In this document: positions 42,674-51,918 of the stretch, in pieces
How positions within the stretch are numbered: position 1 is the first letter of the stretch
How the letters are laid out: every line of letters begins with the position of its first letter
NCBI GenBank assembly: GCA_016208105.1
Contig: JACQYS010000012.1
Span: 1-64,000 of the forward strand
Direction: 5' to 3'
DNA: 64,000 nucleotides
Origin: Desulfovibrio sp.
Lineage (GTDB): Bacteria > Desulfobacterota > Desulfovibrionia > Desulfovibrionales > Desulfovibrionaceae
Translations under genes and position numbers: made by a program
The notes under the pieces: model-generated
What the model was told of the DNA's origin: nothing
Seen by the model: only the letters and a program-made list of their open reading frames with translations
Database searches by the model: none

Positions 42674-43816
42674 TCAAAGGGGCTGGAAACTGACCGTTTC
42701 CGGCCAAGTTCCGATAATTGGATGCTCCGTAAGCGAAGAAAAGAACGAGTCCTCAAGCGTGGGGTACACCAAATTCTGCCTGTGCAGCCTCTGGAATCCT
42801 CCTGCGGCATCGAACAGCGCATGCTTGCGTGCCAACGTTTCCGGGGTTTTAAGGACATCGCTCAGGTGTCTGATCGATGCACCCACAACCAGTCCGGTTG
42901 GACCGCTGAGTCCCTCGAGCCGTTCATGCACCGGGCGGACGAAACGAATTCCGGGATTGTTCTTGAACAAGCGAATCTGCAGGTCGGGCCACAATCCCCA
43001 GCCAATCTTGATCCCCGTGTTCGTCACCGCCATTCGCGGAAAGGCGAAGCAGTTGCACTCATTAACGCCAAGAAGATGTGGAAGAATATCGACAAGAGAT
43101 GGGGCCAGCCTTTCGTCGCCATCCAGATAAAGTACCCAGTCCCCTGTACAGGCGGACAGCATCCGGTTGCGCTGCGCAGCGAAATTCCTCTCCAACCTAT
43201 GCGCCAAATGCCTGACCGGCACAGGAGAAGCCGGGACGGCATCCGGAACGCTATCACTGTCCCAAACAACCACAGCCTCTGACGCTGCCGTGGGCAGCGC
43301 GGCGAAGAAATCCTCTAGTTCAGGCTCGTCCGGGTGGAGGATGGCTGACACACTAAGACTCGCATTGCTGGCCCTTTTAATTGGGTCAATTGGCGAGAAA
43401 GACGCGTGGAGTTTTTGGATCATCTGAAAGCGGCTACGTGTCTTAGGATCGTCTATCTCGGGATTTAGGATGCAGGAGGCACTTTCCCGAAAAAGCCCAA
43501 CAGAAAACAACAACCAAACCAAGGCCACCGGCGAAGTATCCACCAGAAGCGGCAAGCCATCCCCGACACCCCGAGCCTTCTCCGGATACAACTCGCAGAC
43601 AGTAAAACCGGTACCAGCTGGCAAAACACTGGCCAGCTTCCTTGCTGTCTCCCCATTACCCACGCCCAGCAACACGCAGTGCCCCGAACGGAGTGCTTGT
43701 CGCAAAATGATGTCCAAAACTCCGGGGGATGCCGGTTTAGTCTCGTAGCTGCCCCCCCCATCGCCTAGCTGGAAGGAAAGCAAAGCCCGTGAGTATTGCT
43801 CGAATGCGCTCAGCAT
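42674..43816 (-). CDS. GT2-family glycosyltransferase with extra N-terminal Rossmann-like domain
   Basis: A 380-aa protein. The C-terminal part (about 160-380) is a GT2 domain: RNFAAQRNRMLSACTGDWVL, then YLDGDERL with the metal-binding acidic motif, then FRLFKNNPGIRF-like acceptor region and HERLEG. Residues 1-150 contain LLGVGNGETARKLASVLPAG, which looks like a methyltransferase-type SAM or nucleotide loop. It overlaps the GT4 gene by 7 bases. Close to fliS, fliD and two flagellins, so flagellin glycosylation is a plausible role (inference). Confidence 0.75.
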   Translation of the reverse strand: MLSAFEQYSRALLSFQLGDGGGSYETKPASPGVLDIILRQALRSGHCVLLGVGNGETARKLASVLPAGTGFTVCELYPEKARGVGDGLPLLVDTSPVALVWLLFSVGLFRESASCILNPEIDDPKTRSRFQMIQKLHASFSPIDPIKRASNASLSVSAILHPDEPELEDFFAALPTAASEAVVVWDSDSVPDAVPASPVPVRHLAHRLERNFAAQRNRMLSACTGDWVLYLDGDERLAPSLVDILPHLLGVNECNCFAFPRMAVTNTGIKIGWGLWPDLQIRLFKNNPGIRFVRPVHERLEGLSGPTGLVVGASIRHLSDVLKTPETLARKHALFDAAGGFQRLHRQNLVYPTLEDSFFSSLTEHPIIGTWPETVSFQPL

Positions 43817-44874
43817 GGCCGTTCCAAAAGTTCTGTATAAATATCAGCCAACTGACCGGCTATTTCCTGAGCCCGGTACAGCCTGCGAGCCTTATCCTTT
43901 CCGGATAGCCCCATGCGCTTTGCTGCATCCGGGTTGCGCCACAACCACACCATGGCCCCGGCATAGTCTTCAGCCGTCTGGGCCACCAGACCGGTGACGC
44001 CGTGCTCCACAAGCTCCAACTGGGCGTTGTCTCTGTTTCCCTCCGCGGGATGCGTGACCACCGGAAGCCCGGAGGCCATGGCCTCGGCAATTGCCATGCC
44101 GAAAGATTCTCCCGTGTCGTTGGCATGAGCCAGGAGGCTCACTTCCCCGAAAAATGCTGCCAGCTCTTCGTCCCGCCCGGCCTGAGGCAGGAGTTGCACA
44201 TTGTCCCGCAAGCCCTTTTCCTTGACGAACGCTTCAAATTGAGGGGTTGCGCCGATCACCAAAAACCTGAAACCGGGCTCCAACGTTTTCACTATGGGCA
44301 GGGTTTCAAACACCAGGCGGGACCACTTGCCGGGGTCTGGTCGCGAAAGCCTGCCGGCGGTCGGAGAGCTAAAATCTCCCGGAGTTGCAAGACGCCCGAA
44401 AAGATCGGTGTCCACAGGATTATAGAGCACCCGGTACCGGGCCAGGTTCACCTTCGAGCCATGATGGGACGCGAACCTACCCAAGCAGAAATGGGAAACG
44501 AACAGGTGCATGTCTATGGTGTCAGCCAAGGGCGAATCATCCAACCTGCCAAAGACGTTCGTCTCGACAACCACCTTCGGCCTATAGCGTTTAATGGGCC
44601 TCATGAGGCCGGATTCAGCCCAGCCAGCCCTGTGAACATGAACAATTTCCGGTTTCAGACGCTCGAGGGTGGCAAGCAGGTCCCCACCCAGAATAACAGG
44701 CACTCCCGCTTCCTTCAGTAGACTTCGGCGTTCACCGTCGGACACGCTGAAAACAAAAGGGGAAAACCGGGAGCGGTCCAGGTTCGAGACCATGAGCTGC
44801 ATGGCTTTTTCAGTGCCACCGAGGCCAAGAGAATTGACCACGTGCAGGACGCGGACAGGCAGGCTTGCCGACAT
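43810..44874 (-). CDS. Glycosyltransferase family 4
   Basis: About 354 aa, GT-B fold. N-terminus VRVLHVVNSLGLGGTEKAMQ, the typical acceptor-side glycine motif, and donor-side FLVIGATPQFEAFVKEKGL, ESFGMAIAEAMASGLPVV (EX7E region). Start is uncertain: ATG 44874 fits the family's N-terminus; GTG 44946 is also open. It lies 141 bases after fliS on the same strand and overlaps the GT2 gene downstream, forming a pair of glycosyltransferases beside flagellar genes. Confidence 0.85.
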   Translation of the reverse strand: MSASLPVRVLHVVNSLGLGGTEKAMQLMVSNLDRSRFSPFVFSVSDGERRSLLKEAGVPVILGGDLLATLERLKPEIVHVHRAGWAESGLMRPIKRYRPKVVVETNVFGRLDDSPLADTIDMHLFVSHFCLGRFASHHGSKVNLARYRVLYNPVDTDLFGRLATPGDFSSPTAGRLSRPDPGKWSRLVFETLPIVKTLEPGFRFLVIGATPQFEAFVKEKGLRDNVQLLPQAGRDEELAAFFGEVSLLAHANDTGESFGMAIAEAMASGLPVVTHPAEGNRDNAQLELVEHGVTGLVAQTAEDYAGAMVWLWRNPDAAKRMGLSGKDKARRLYRAQEIAGQLADIYTELLERPC

Positions 44875-45014
44875 GATCGAAGTATCGCCCGAAATGTCCT
44901 GGCAGTCCAGCGGGGCAGCTTCGGGCGATCTCAGCTTTTCAGGCACTCCTGTGCCGCCAAGAGAAAACCCGGCGCCCGGACGGCCCTCATTGGGAGTCGG
45001 GAGTGGGTTCGTCG

Positions 45015-45533
45015 CTAGCTTGCTTCCTTTGTGGCCTGGGCTTGGGAGTAGGCCGCAAAGGCCTTGTGGGCAGGGGCCCCCGCGGAAGGAGCCGCGAGCC
45101 CTGAGGGGGGGAGGAGAGTTCCGGTCGCCCGGGCGGCCTGCGTTGGTCCTGGCGAAGCCGGAACGAATTCAGGCGTGTTAATCTGGGAGAACGCGTCTCG
45201 GACACCGGTTAAGATGCGGGCGACTTCGTCCAACATGTTCTGGTCCATGTTCATGTTGGCCGCCAGCAGTTTGGTGGAGCACAGGAGGTAGAGCTTGCGC
45301 AGATTCTCAGCGACCTCACCGCCCTTTGCCGAGTTCAAGCTTCCCTGCAATTCTGACAGAATATCGAGGGCTTTGGATATAAGTATCCCTTTTTCCGCAT
45401 AGTCTTTGGCGGCCATCCGCTCTTTGGCCCGCCCGATGAACTTGAGCGCGCCGTCGAAAAGCATGATGAGCAGGTCTCCCTGAGTGTTGGTGGTTACCTG
45501 GGTCTGCAAGTATGCTTGTGCTGCCTTTTGCAT
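45015..45533 (-). CDS. fliS: Flagellin export chaperone FliS
   Basis: A 172-aa protein. Residues 1-125 are the FliS helical bundle (AYLQTQVTTNTQGDLLIMLFD, typical opening). The rest is an alanine/proline-rich tail of about 50 residues not found in standard FliS (about 125-130 aa). FliS binds the flagellin C-terminus in the cytoplasm. It lies 23 bases after fliD, the usual pairing. Confidence 0.93.
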   Translation of the reverse strand: MQKAAQAYLQTQVTTNTQGDLLIMLFDGALKFIGRAKERMAAKDYAEKGILISKALDILSELQGSLNSAKGGEVAENLRKLYLLCSTKLLAANMNMDQNMLDEVARILTGVRDAFSQINTPEFVPASPGPTQAARATGTLLPPSGLAAPSAGAPAHKAFAAYSQAQATKEAS

Positions 45534-45556
45534 AACGACTTCTACCTCGCGGCAAG

Positions 45557-47239
45557 CTAATCTTTTGTAATCTGTGTAATTTGCGATGTCAGCTGAGACT
45601 GCAACTGACTGTACTTCCCTAAGAGAGTGTCCAGCCGGGAGTACTGGTCCTTGAGGCGTGCCGCCATTCTGGCAATGCGTACGTTCTCGTCGTCGATCTT
45701 CTTCTGTATGTTATCGGCAATCGTGACATAGTTTTTCTGTAGGATGTTAAGCGTCCCATTGTCAGCATTTGTCAGCGTGGCGAGTTCATCAACCAGTTCG
45801 CCGCTTTTTCCCAAACGCAAATTGACGTTGTGAGTATATGTTCCGTCGGTGAGATTGTTGACCCTTATCACCAAACCTGCCTCGTCTTTTCCTGAAGCAC
45901 CCGTAATGAAGGCCGAATTGGAGCTAAAGATCGCTGCGTGCCCGTTGATGGTTGCGGAGGTGATTTTGCCACCCGCAACCGTATAGCTGACGGGATAGGT
46001 TCCGGCCTTGGTTATTCCGCTGATATACGAGGAGTAGGTTATGTTTGCGCTATTTGTGTCGCCTATGTACTGGGCGGAAAAAATCTTGCCAACGGCATAT
46101 GCGTTGGATGCAAGAGCGGCTCGCAACTTCGTTTCGTCCAGGAGTATTTGTCCCAGGGTGGCTGATCCTTCCGTCGCGTCCGTGGTCAATCCAAGCGGAG
46201 CTAGCGAAACATAGGTATCGATGTTGCTGTCAAAACCTATGCCAGGCGCGGCTGTAATATTCTTCATGATGGTGTCGATCATCTGCAGGCCATAGTTGCC
46301 CGTCAGTATCGACCCTTCCTTGGAGTTGGGGTCGTACTTGGTGAGATCCTGGATCTGCTTGCGTACGACGTTGACCTGGTTGACGAAGGTGCGCACGTTT
46401 TCCACCACGGCGTTGATATCCGTTTCCACGGTTATCGTTCCGGCCCCGGAGGATTTGAGATTGAGCGTGATGCCCGCGAGCACATCCGTGACCGTGTTAG
46501 ACGCCCTTGAGATATAGGCGTTAGAAAGCGGCCAACCGTTTATCTTGAGTTTGGCGTCCTGGTTGTTCTGCGTGGTAAGGAAATTCGAGCTGCCGAAACC
46601 AGGGAGCGTGGTGCTCCCGGAAATGGTCAAGCTGGCATTGGATCCAGTGTCCAGACCGCGAAGTTGAAGATAATAGTTGCTTCCATCGAATATCGTGGTC
46701 GCTCGTACACCGTTGTTGGCTGAGTTCGTATTGATGATACTGGCCAGATCCGCAAGGGAAGCGGTGGCCGGAACCGAATTGGATACCGTGACGCCCTTAT
46801 AAGAGTAGACGAAGTTCGCCGCTGTTCCTAATGAATTGATGTTCTGGGTGAGCGTCGCGTACCCTGAGCTGGTGACCATCATCTTGTTCTTAGCCAATTG
46901 CTGAACCGAATAGGTGACCGTTCCGGTCTCGGCTTCACCGCCCGCGGTGGCGGTAAGAGTCGTTGTGTTGGAGGAAGTCGCGCCTTTCTTGAGGAATTCG
47001 CCGATGGTGTCTATTCCCTGCAGTGTGGTCCGCAGGGAGAGCATCTTGGAATTCAGGTCCTTGAAGGCTACGTTTTTGTCGAGCCAGGACTGCTTCCAGG
47101 TCTGGTAGGTCTTGACGCGGGTCTGCTCGACCTGGACCAGCTTGTCGATGAGCGTGCCAAAGTCCGTTCCGCTTCCAAGACCCTGGAAGTTTATTTGGCC
47201 GGAAGTTGTAGTGCCGGTAGTGACATCTCCGATCGACAT
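45557..47239 (-). CDS. fliD: Flagellar filament cap protein FliD
   Basis: A 560-aa cap protein. The N-terminal FliD_N domain starts after INFQGLGSGTDFGTLIDKLV, the centre is variable, and the C-terminal domain (NADNGTLNILQKNYVTIADN ... DQYSRLDTLLGKYSQLQS) ends in the coiled-coil that caps the filament. AGGGGAA precedes the ATG at 47239. Exported through the flagellar apparatus; sits between flagellins and fliS. Confidence 0.95.
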   Translation of the reverse strand: MSIGDVTTGTTTSGQINFQGLGSGTDFGTLIDKLVQVEQTRVKTYQTWKQSWLDKNVAFKDLNSKMLSLRTTLQGIDTIGEFLKKGATSSNTTTLTATAGGEAETGTVTYSVQQLAKNKMMVTSSGYATLTQNINSLGTAANFVYSYKGVTVSNSVPATASLADLASIINTNSANNGVRATTIFDGSNYYLQLRGLDTGSNASLTISGSTTLPGFGSSNFLTTQNNQDAKLKINGWPLSNAYISRASNTVTDVLAGITLNLKSSGAGTITVETDINAVVENVRTFVNQVNVVRKQIQDLTKYDPNSKEGSILTGNYGLQMIDTIMKNITAAPGIGFDSNIDTYVSLAPLGLTTDATEGSATLGQILLDETKLRAALASNAYAVGKIFSAQYIGDTNSANITYSSYISGITKAGTYPVSYTVAGGKITSATINGHAAIFSSNSAFITGASGKDEAGLVIRVNNLTDGTYTHNVNLRLGKSGELVDELATLTNADNGTLNILQKNYVTIADNIQKKIDDENVRIARMAARLKDQYSRLDTLLGKYSQLQSQLTSQITQITKD

Positions 47240-47315
47240 GGCTTTTCCCCTAGGAATTTTTTGCCTGGCTCTTCGCCTTGACCGGAAGATAGCAATCATC
47301 GCGCCGAGTGCGCGA

Positions 47316-47347
47316 AACGGCCGAGCCGCTCAAGCGACCCGGCCGTT
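47316..47347 (-). terminator. Hairpin after the first flagellin gene
   Basis: AACGGCCG (47316-47323) pairs with CGGCCGTT (47340-47347) with a 16-base loop. On the minus strand it is followed by TTTCG. Probably limits read-through from the flagellin gene into fliD. Confidence 0.55.
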
Positions 47348-47380
47348 GTTTTCTGGTTTCCCCCTACCCGGTAGCTACCG

Positions 47381-48268
47381 CTAGCCGAGGAGCTGCATGG
47401 CCATCTTGGGCAGGCTGTTGGCCTGCGACAGCATGGCCACCGCGGACTGCGACAGGATCTGCTGGCGGACGAATTCGGTCATTTCGGTCGCCACGTCCAC
47501 GTCGGAGATCTGCGATTCGGCGGCCTGGGTGTTCTCGGCCTGAATCTGCAGGTTCTGCACGGTGTTGGACAGCCTGTTCTGCAGGGCGCCAAGGTTCGCG
47601 CGGATCTTGTCCTTGGACACGATGGCCTTGTTGATCTGATCCAGGGCACGCTGGGCCAGATCCTGTGTGGAGATGGTCCTTCCGTTGGAACCGGCCGCGC
47701 CAATGCCGACGCCAAGGGCGGAGGCGGTGGAGGTGTTAATCTGGACGTAGTAGTAGTCCTCAGCCGAGAGGTTGCCGGCGCCGAAGTGCACCTTCAGCTT
47801 GCCAACGGCAGCCAGCCCGGCGCCATCGTGGGTAGAGCTGGAGAGGTTACCGTTGAGCAGATAAATGCCGTTGAAGTCCGTGGCGCTGGCGATACGGGTG
47901 ATTTCCGAAGCCATGGCCTGATACTCGGAGTCGATGATCAGGCGCTGGTCCGAGGTGTAGGTACCCGTGGCCGCCTGGGTGGCCAGTTCCTTCATGCGGA
48001 TGAGCTTTTCGTCGATAACGCCCAAGGCTCCGTCCGCGGTCTGGATCATGGAGATGGCGTCGTTGGCGTTGCGCACACCCTGGTTAAGAGAAGCAATGTC
48101 AGCGCGCATAAGCTCGCGGACCGCCAGACCCGCTGCGTCGTCAGCCGCGGTTCCCACACGCAGACCAGAAGACAGGCGACGGGTAGACACGCCAAGGCTT
48201 GAATACGACTGCGAAAGGTTGCGAGACGCATTCATTGCCATCAAGTTGTGGTTGATAACGAGAGACAT
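47381..48268 (-). CDS. fliC: Flagellin (copy 1)
   Basis: A 295-aa flagellin. N-terminal D0/D1: INHNLMAMNASRNLSQSYSS and LSSGLRVGTAADDAAGLAVR; C-terminal D1/D0: NRLSNTVQNLQIQAENTQAA and SAVAMLSQANSLPKMAMQLL. The middle is short, so the filament has small outer domains. GGAGGAAG precedes the ATG, and a sigma-28 promoter lies about 112 bases upstream. It is nearly identical in plan and equal in length to the adjacent copy. Confidence 0.97.
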   Translation of the reverse strand: MSLVINHNLMAMNASRNLSQSYSSLGVSTRRLSSGLRVGTAADDAAGLAVRELMRADIASLNQGVRNANDAISMIQTADGALGVIDEKLIRMKELATQAATGTYTSDQRLIIDSEYQAMASEITRIASATDFNGIYLLNGNLSSSTHDGAGLAAVGKLKVHFGAGNLSAEDYYYVQINTSTASALGVGIGAAGSNGRTISTQDLAQRALDQINKAIVSKDKIRANLGALQNRLSNTVQNLQIQAENTQAAESQISDVDVATEMTEFVRQQILSQSAVAMLSQANSLPKMAMQLLG

Positions 48269-48379
48269 GGTTCTTCCTCCGTGAATTAAGCTTGGCATCC
48301 TTGCCAGACAACCCCGCCGGGAACCTTTCCCATCCGTCCGGGTCCCTGACCCGTCCGTGGCGAGGTGCCATTGTCCCTC

Positions 48380-48406
48380 ATATCGACCAGCTCTATTTTT
48401 CCTTTA
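48380..48406 (-). promoter_or_regulatory. Sigma-28 (FliA) promoter of flagellin copy 1
   Basis: On the minus strand, TAAA (48403-48406), a 15-base spacer and GTCGATAT (48380-48387) match the sigma-28 consensus TAAA-N15-GCCGATAA at the key positions. The location, 110 bases before the flagellin start and after the terminator of the other flagellin, fits a class III flagellar promoter. Confidence 0.75.
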
Positions 48407-48430
48407 GGGTCTTTTTCACTTTCCCAATTG

Positions 48431-48461
48431 AAAAGGCCGGGCCGCTTTCGCGACCCGGCCC
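48431..48461 (-). terminator. Intrinsic terminator after flagellin copy 2
   Basis: On the minus strand GGGCCGGGTCGC pairs with GCGGCCCGGCC around GAAA, followed by TTTTC. This is a strong terminator for the flagellin at 48491-49378. Confidence 0.85.
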
Positions 48462-48490
48462 ACGGAGGAGGGAGTCTCTCGTTCCCTCTT

Positions 48491-49378
48491 TTACCCGAGA
48501 AGCTGCAACGCCATCTTAGGCAGGCTGTTGGCCTGGGAAAGCATGGCCACCGCGGACTGCGACAGAATTTGCTGCCGCACGAATTCGGTCATTTCAGTAG
48601 CCACGTCCACGTCGGAGATCTGCGATTCGGCAGCCTGGGTGTTCTCGGCCTGAATCTCCAGGTTCTGCACGGTGTTGGACAAGCGGTTCTGCATGGCGCC
48701 AAGGTTCGCGCGGATTTTGTCCTTGGACACGATGGCCTTGTTGATCTGATCCAATGCCCGCTGAGCCAAATCCTGGGTGGAGATGGACAGGCCGTTGCTG
48801 GAAGCGGCGCCCATGCCGATGCCGAGAGCTGAGGCGGTGGCATTGTTAATCTGGACGTAATAGTAGTCCTCGGCGGAAAGGTTGCCAGCGCCGAAATGCA
48901 CCTTCAGCTTGCCTGAAGCCTGCAGGCCGGCTCCGTCGTGGGTTCCGCTCGAAAGGTTTCCGTTCAACAGATAGATACCGTTGAAGTCGGTCGCCTTGGC
49001 AATACGGGTAATTTCCGATGCCATGGCCTGGTATTCGGAGTCGATGATCAGGCGCTGGTCCGAAGTGTATGTGCCCGTGGCCGCCTGTGTGGCAAGCTCC
49101 TTCATACGAATGAGCTTTTCGTCGATAACGCCCAGAGCTCCGTCCGCGGTCTGGATCATGGAGATGGCGTCGTTGGCGTTGCGTACGCCCTGGTTGAGAG
49201 AAGCGATGTCTGCGCGCATGAGCTCGCGGACGGCCAAACCGGCTGCGTCGTCGGCAGAGGTGCCGACCCGGAGACCGGAAGACAGGCGGCGAGTGGACAC
49301 CGCCAGGCTGCTGTACGATCCGGAAAGGTTCCGGGCCGCGTTCTGAGCCATCAAGTTGTGGTTAATGATAAGAGCCAT
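48491..49378 (-). CDS. fliC: Flagellin (copy 2)
   Basis: A 295-aa flagellin paralog of copy 1, with IINHNLMAQNAARNLSGSYS, LSSGLRVGTSADDAAGLAVR and the C-terminal SAVAMLSQANSLPKMALQLL. Differences from copy 1 are few and scattered. GGAGG precedes the ATG at 49378 and a sigma-28 promoter lies 100 bases upstream, so each copy has its own promoter and terminator. Confidence 0.97.
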   Translation of the reverse strand: MALIINHNLMAQNAARNLSGSYSSLAVSTRRLSSGLRVGTSADDAAGLAVRELMRADIASLNQGVRNANDAISMIQTADGALGVIDEKLIRMKELATQAATGTYTSDQRLIIDSEYQAMASEITRIAKATDFNGIYLLNGNLSSGTHDGAGLQASGKLKVHFGAGNLSAEDYYYVQINNATASALGIGMGAASSNGLSISTQDLAQRALDQINKAIVSKDKIRANLGAMQNRLSNTVQNLEIQAENTQAAESQISDVDVATEMTEFVRQQILSQSAVAMLSQANSLPKMALQLLG

Positions 49379-49477
49379 TACGATTCCTCCTTGAATTACG
49401 GTGGCATCCTTGCCGTGCGTGGCTTCTCCCCTCCCCCCGGAAGGGTGCCACGCTCTACTGCACCCTTTCTGGCGTAC

Positions 49478-49504
49478 TTATCGTTCACCCGGGGAGAATC
49501 TTTA
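49478..49504 (-). promoter_or_regulatory. Sigma-28 (FliA) promoter of flagellin copy 2
   Basis: On the minus strand TAAA (49501-49504), 15-base spacer, AACGATAA (49478-49485): six of eight matches to the -10 element GCCGATAA and exact spacing. It gives a leader of about 90 bases. Confidence 0.8.
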
Positions 49505-49592
49505 GAGCAGCGCTTTAAGAAATCGTGAACAACAAAGAGAGGTTGCCCGAACACATCGGACAACCACCTGTAATTACAAAGCTTTAATGGCG

Positions 49593-50294
49593 CTATTTTT
49601 TTACGAGCAGAAGCGAGAAATAAGGCGGCCGTTCTGGACAATCAGCCAGCCCCCGAACAATGGCTTGGCCTTCAAGGCCACATTGGCTGACGAGAACGGC
49701 GTTTTCAGAAAGCCCCATGGCGCTAAGCATTTCCCGAAGCGCGGGGAAACTTCGATAGGCCTTCAGTATTACCGCGCTGTCGCAGGCCTCAAGAGCCTGG
49801 CGTAAGCGTTCTGGTTCATCCACGCCAGAGAGAATGGCCAGGTTCTGACCGGACTCGGCGAGCCCGAATCCGGCGGCTGCGGCAGCCGCATGGATGGAAC
49901 TCACTCCGGGAACTATCTCCACCGCCAAATCCGGAAGAAGATTTTGCATGGTTCGCCAAAGATAGAGAAAGGTTGAGTAGGTCATGGGGTCGCCCAAGGT
50001 GATGAAGGCCGCGTCCTCCCCCTTGGAGAGGTGATCGATAACCAGAAGGGCGTTGGTCCGCCATGCCTCTTCCAGGACAACCGGGTTCCTGGTCATTGGA
50101 AAACCCAGCCGGATCACTGGCGTATCCGGGCGCATGTGGGGAGCCGCTATGGACAGAGACAGGGAATGATCATTCTTCGTTGAGGCGGCCGCAAAGACCA
50201 CTCCTACATGGTTCAAAACTTTTACAGCCTTCAAAGTGAGCAACTCCGGGTCTCCCGGCCCAACCCCCACCGCATAGAGCGTGCCGCGTTCCAT
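49593..50294 (-). CDS. cbiL: Precorrin-2/cobalt-factor-II C20-methyltransferase
   Basis: A 233-aa SAM-dependent methyltransferase of corrin synthesis. N-terminus TLYAVGVGPGDPELLTLKAV, then ITLGDPMTYSTF and EIVPGVSSIHAAAAAAGFGL, the CobI/CbiL signatures. It methylates C20 of the cobalt complex made by CbiK, encoded at the head of the same operon. The ATG overlaps the preceding stop (TGATG). It is the last gene of the operon. Confidence 0.92.
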   Translation of the reverse strand: MERGTLYAVGVGPGDPELLTLKAVKVLNHVGVVFAAASTKNDHSLSLSIAAPHMRPDTPVIRLGFPMTRNPVVLEEAWRTNALLVIDHLSKGEDAAFITLGDPMTYSTFLYLWRTMQNLLPDLAVEIVPGVSSIHAAAAAAGFGLAESGQNLAILSGVDEPERLRQALEACDSAVILKAYRSFPALREMLSAMGLSENAVLVSQCGLEGQAIVRGLADCPERPPYFSLLLVKK

Positions 50295-51166
50295 CAATTG
50301 CCCCCGGCCATTGCAAACATCTCTGGGTACAGAATCGCCGCCACCTGGTGTATCCCCTCCAACAGCCTCGGCGTTGGACGGCTGACCAGGGCTTCATCAA
50401 CAAGATACACGCGCCCCTCACGTACCGCCTTCAGGCTCTTGAGACCCGGCGTGCCCTGTATCTCCTCGACGCTTACCGGGTTCATGGGCCCTTTCTGAGC
50501 CAAATACACATCCACGGAATCTCCGAGGGCGATAATCCGCTCCAGGCCGTAATGAGCCACATTGAATTCCTGCACAGGGTCCGCATCCGGAGCAGCGTTG
50601 ATCCCTCCCCCCGATTTGAGAACGAAGGCCGCCATGGAATTCGGACTCACCGTCTTCATTTGGCGGTGGATTGCTTCAAAAAACACACGCTTGCGGGACT
50701 CGGGAGGGATGGCATCCACCCTCCGGGCAAACTCCGCAAGCCCCTGGAGAAACCGGGCCACCATGGCGCCCGCCCCGTCTTCGCGGCCGGTGAAGCGGCC
50801 CAGGGAAAGCCAATAGGGTTCGATCTCCTCGGAGGTACTCGGAAGTATACAGGCCACGGTGATTCCCATACTCTCGAGCTGCTGAAGAAGGGCCGGATGC
50901 GTGGACCGGTGCATGGGCCTGGCCAGAACAAGATCCGGCTTCAAGGCCACAATGGCCTCCGCTCCATCGCGGGCGCTCACCACCGGGAGAGAACCCATCG
51001 GTTCACTGACCCCAACGAGAACATCACCCGCCCCCATGGCCACGAGATTCTCTGCATGGGCCGGATAGAGGCTTACCACGCGCCTATAGGTGCGCTCCCC
51101 AGCCCAGGTGGACCAAGGAAATATCAGCAACACAACAAGTATGCACACCATCCGCAACCGCATCAT
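50294..51166 (-). CDS. BtuF-like periplasmic substrate-binding protein
   Basis: A 290-aa protein with a signal peptide (MVCILVVLLIFPWSTWA) and a two-lobed binding domain (RVVSLYPAHAENLVAMGAGD; GEDG-free helix linker; FNVAHYGLERIIALGDSVD). It belongs to the siderophore/B12 class. It overlaps its ATPase gene by 4 bases. Context, a cobalamin riboswitch operon, points to a corrinoid or cobalt-tetrapyrrole ligand rather than iron siderophore (inference). Confidence 0.82.
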   Translation of the reverse strand: MMRLRMVCILVVLLIFPWSTWAGERTYRRVVSLYPAHAENLVAMGAGDVLVGVSEPMGSLPVVSARDGAEAIVALKPDLVLARPMHRSTHPALLQQLESMGITVACILPSTSEEIEPYWLSLGRFTGREDGAGAMVARFLQGLAEFARRVDAIPPESRKRVFFEAIHRQMKTVSPNSMAAFVLKSGGGINAAPDADPVQEFNVAHYGLERIIALGDSVDVYLAQKGPMNPVSVEEIQGTPGLKSLKAVREGRVYLVDEALVSRPTPRLLEGIHQVAAILYPEMFAMAGGN

Positions 51167-51918
51167 TCCTCCAAAAACCGTACATGCCGCCCGTCGATCC
51201 GGGCCCGCACGCCAAACACCCGGGCCACATTCTCAGGCGTAAGTACATCGGGGGTGGCTCCATACGCCGCAATGCCCCCGGCATCAAGCATGAGCATCAT
51301 GGGGCAGAACATGGCGGCCAGATTGAGATCGTGGAGAACCACCGCCACCGCTGCCTTGAGCGTGACCGCCAGCGAGGTGAATGCGCGCATGGCCATAAGC
51401 GCATGCCTGATATCCAGGCCTGCGGCAGGTTCGTCGAGCAGGTAGACGCCCCCCCCCTGGGCCAGGGTTCTGGCCAGGGCAACCCGGCGTTTCTCACCCC
51501 CGGAAAGATTCGTTACCGACCTGTCCGACAGATGGACCAGGTCCATGGCGGAAAGGGCGCGGCCAGTAGCTCCTTCGTCCTCCAGAGAGAGGGAGCCGAA
51601 CCTGGACACCCAGGGATGACGCCCCATCAGTACGGCTTGGCGGACAGTGAATCCGAAGCGCTCTTCCGATTCCTGCGGTGAATAGGCTATCCTCCGGGCT
51701 ATCTCACGCCGGGAACAGTCCGCCATGGGGCGTCCGTCCAGCAGAATCTCGCCCCGGGAAGGCGCAAGAATGCCCGCCATGCAGCGCAGGAGTGTGGTTT
51801 TTCCAGCGCCGTTGGGGCCCACTATGGCCAAAGCCTCACCAGGACGAAGCGACAGGCTCACTCCTTGAAGCGCCAGGGTATTCCCGCGTCGGACCTGGAC
51901 AGACCGAGCTTCAAGCAC
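51163..51918 (-). CDS. BtuD-like ABC transporter ATPase
   Basis: A 251-aa ATPase of the Fe3+-siderophore/B12 class: Walker A GPNGAGKTT, signature LSGGEKRRVALA, Walker B VYLLDEPAAGLD. It starts with GTG at 51918, overlapping the permease stop by 8 bases; the longer open frame upstream is inside the permease gene. Energises uptake with the neighbouring permease and binding protein. Confidence 0.92.
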   Translation of the reverse strand: MLEARSVQVRRGNTLALQGVSLSLRPGEALAIVGPNGAGKTTLLRCMAGILAPSRGEILLDGRPMADCSRREIARRIAYSPQESEERFGFTVRQAVLMGRHPWVSRFGSLSLEDEGATGRALSAMDLVHLSDRSVTNLSGGEKRRVALARTLAQGGGVYLLDEPAAGLDIRHALMAMRAFTSLAVTLKAAVAVVLHDLNLAAMFCPMMLMLDAGGIAAYGATPDVLTPENVARVFGVRARIDGRHVRFLEE

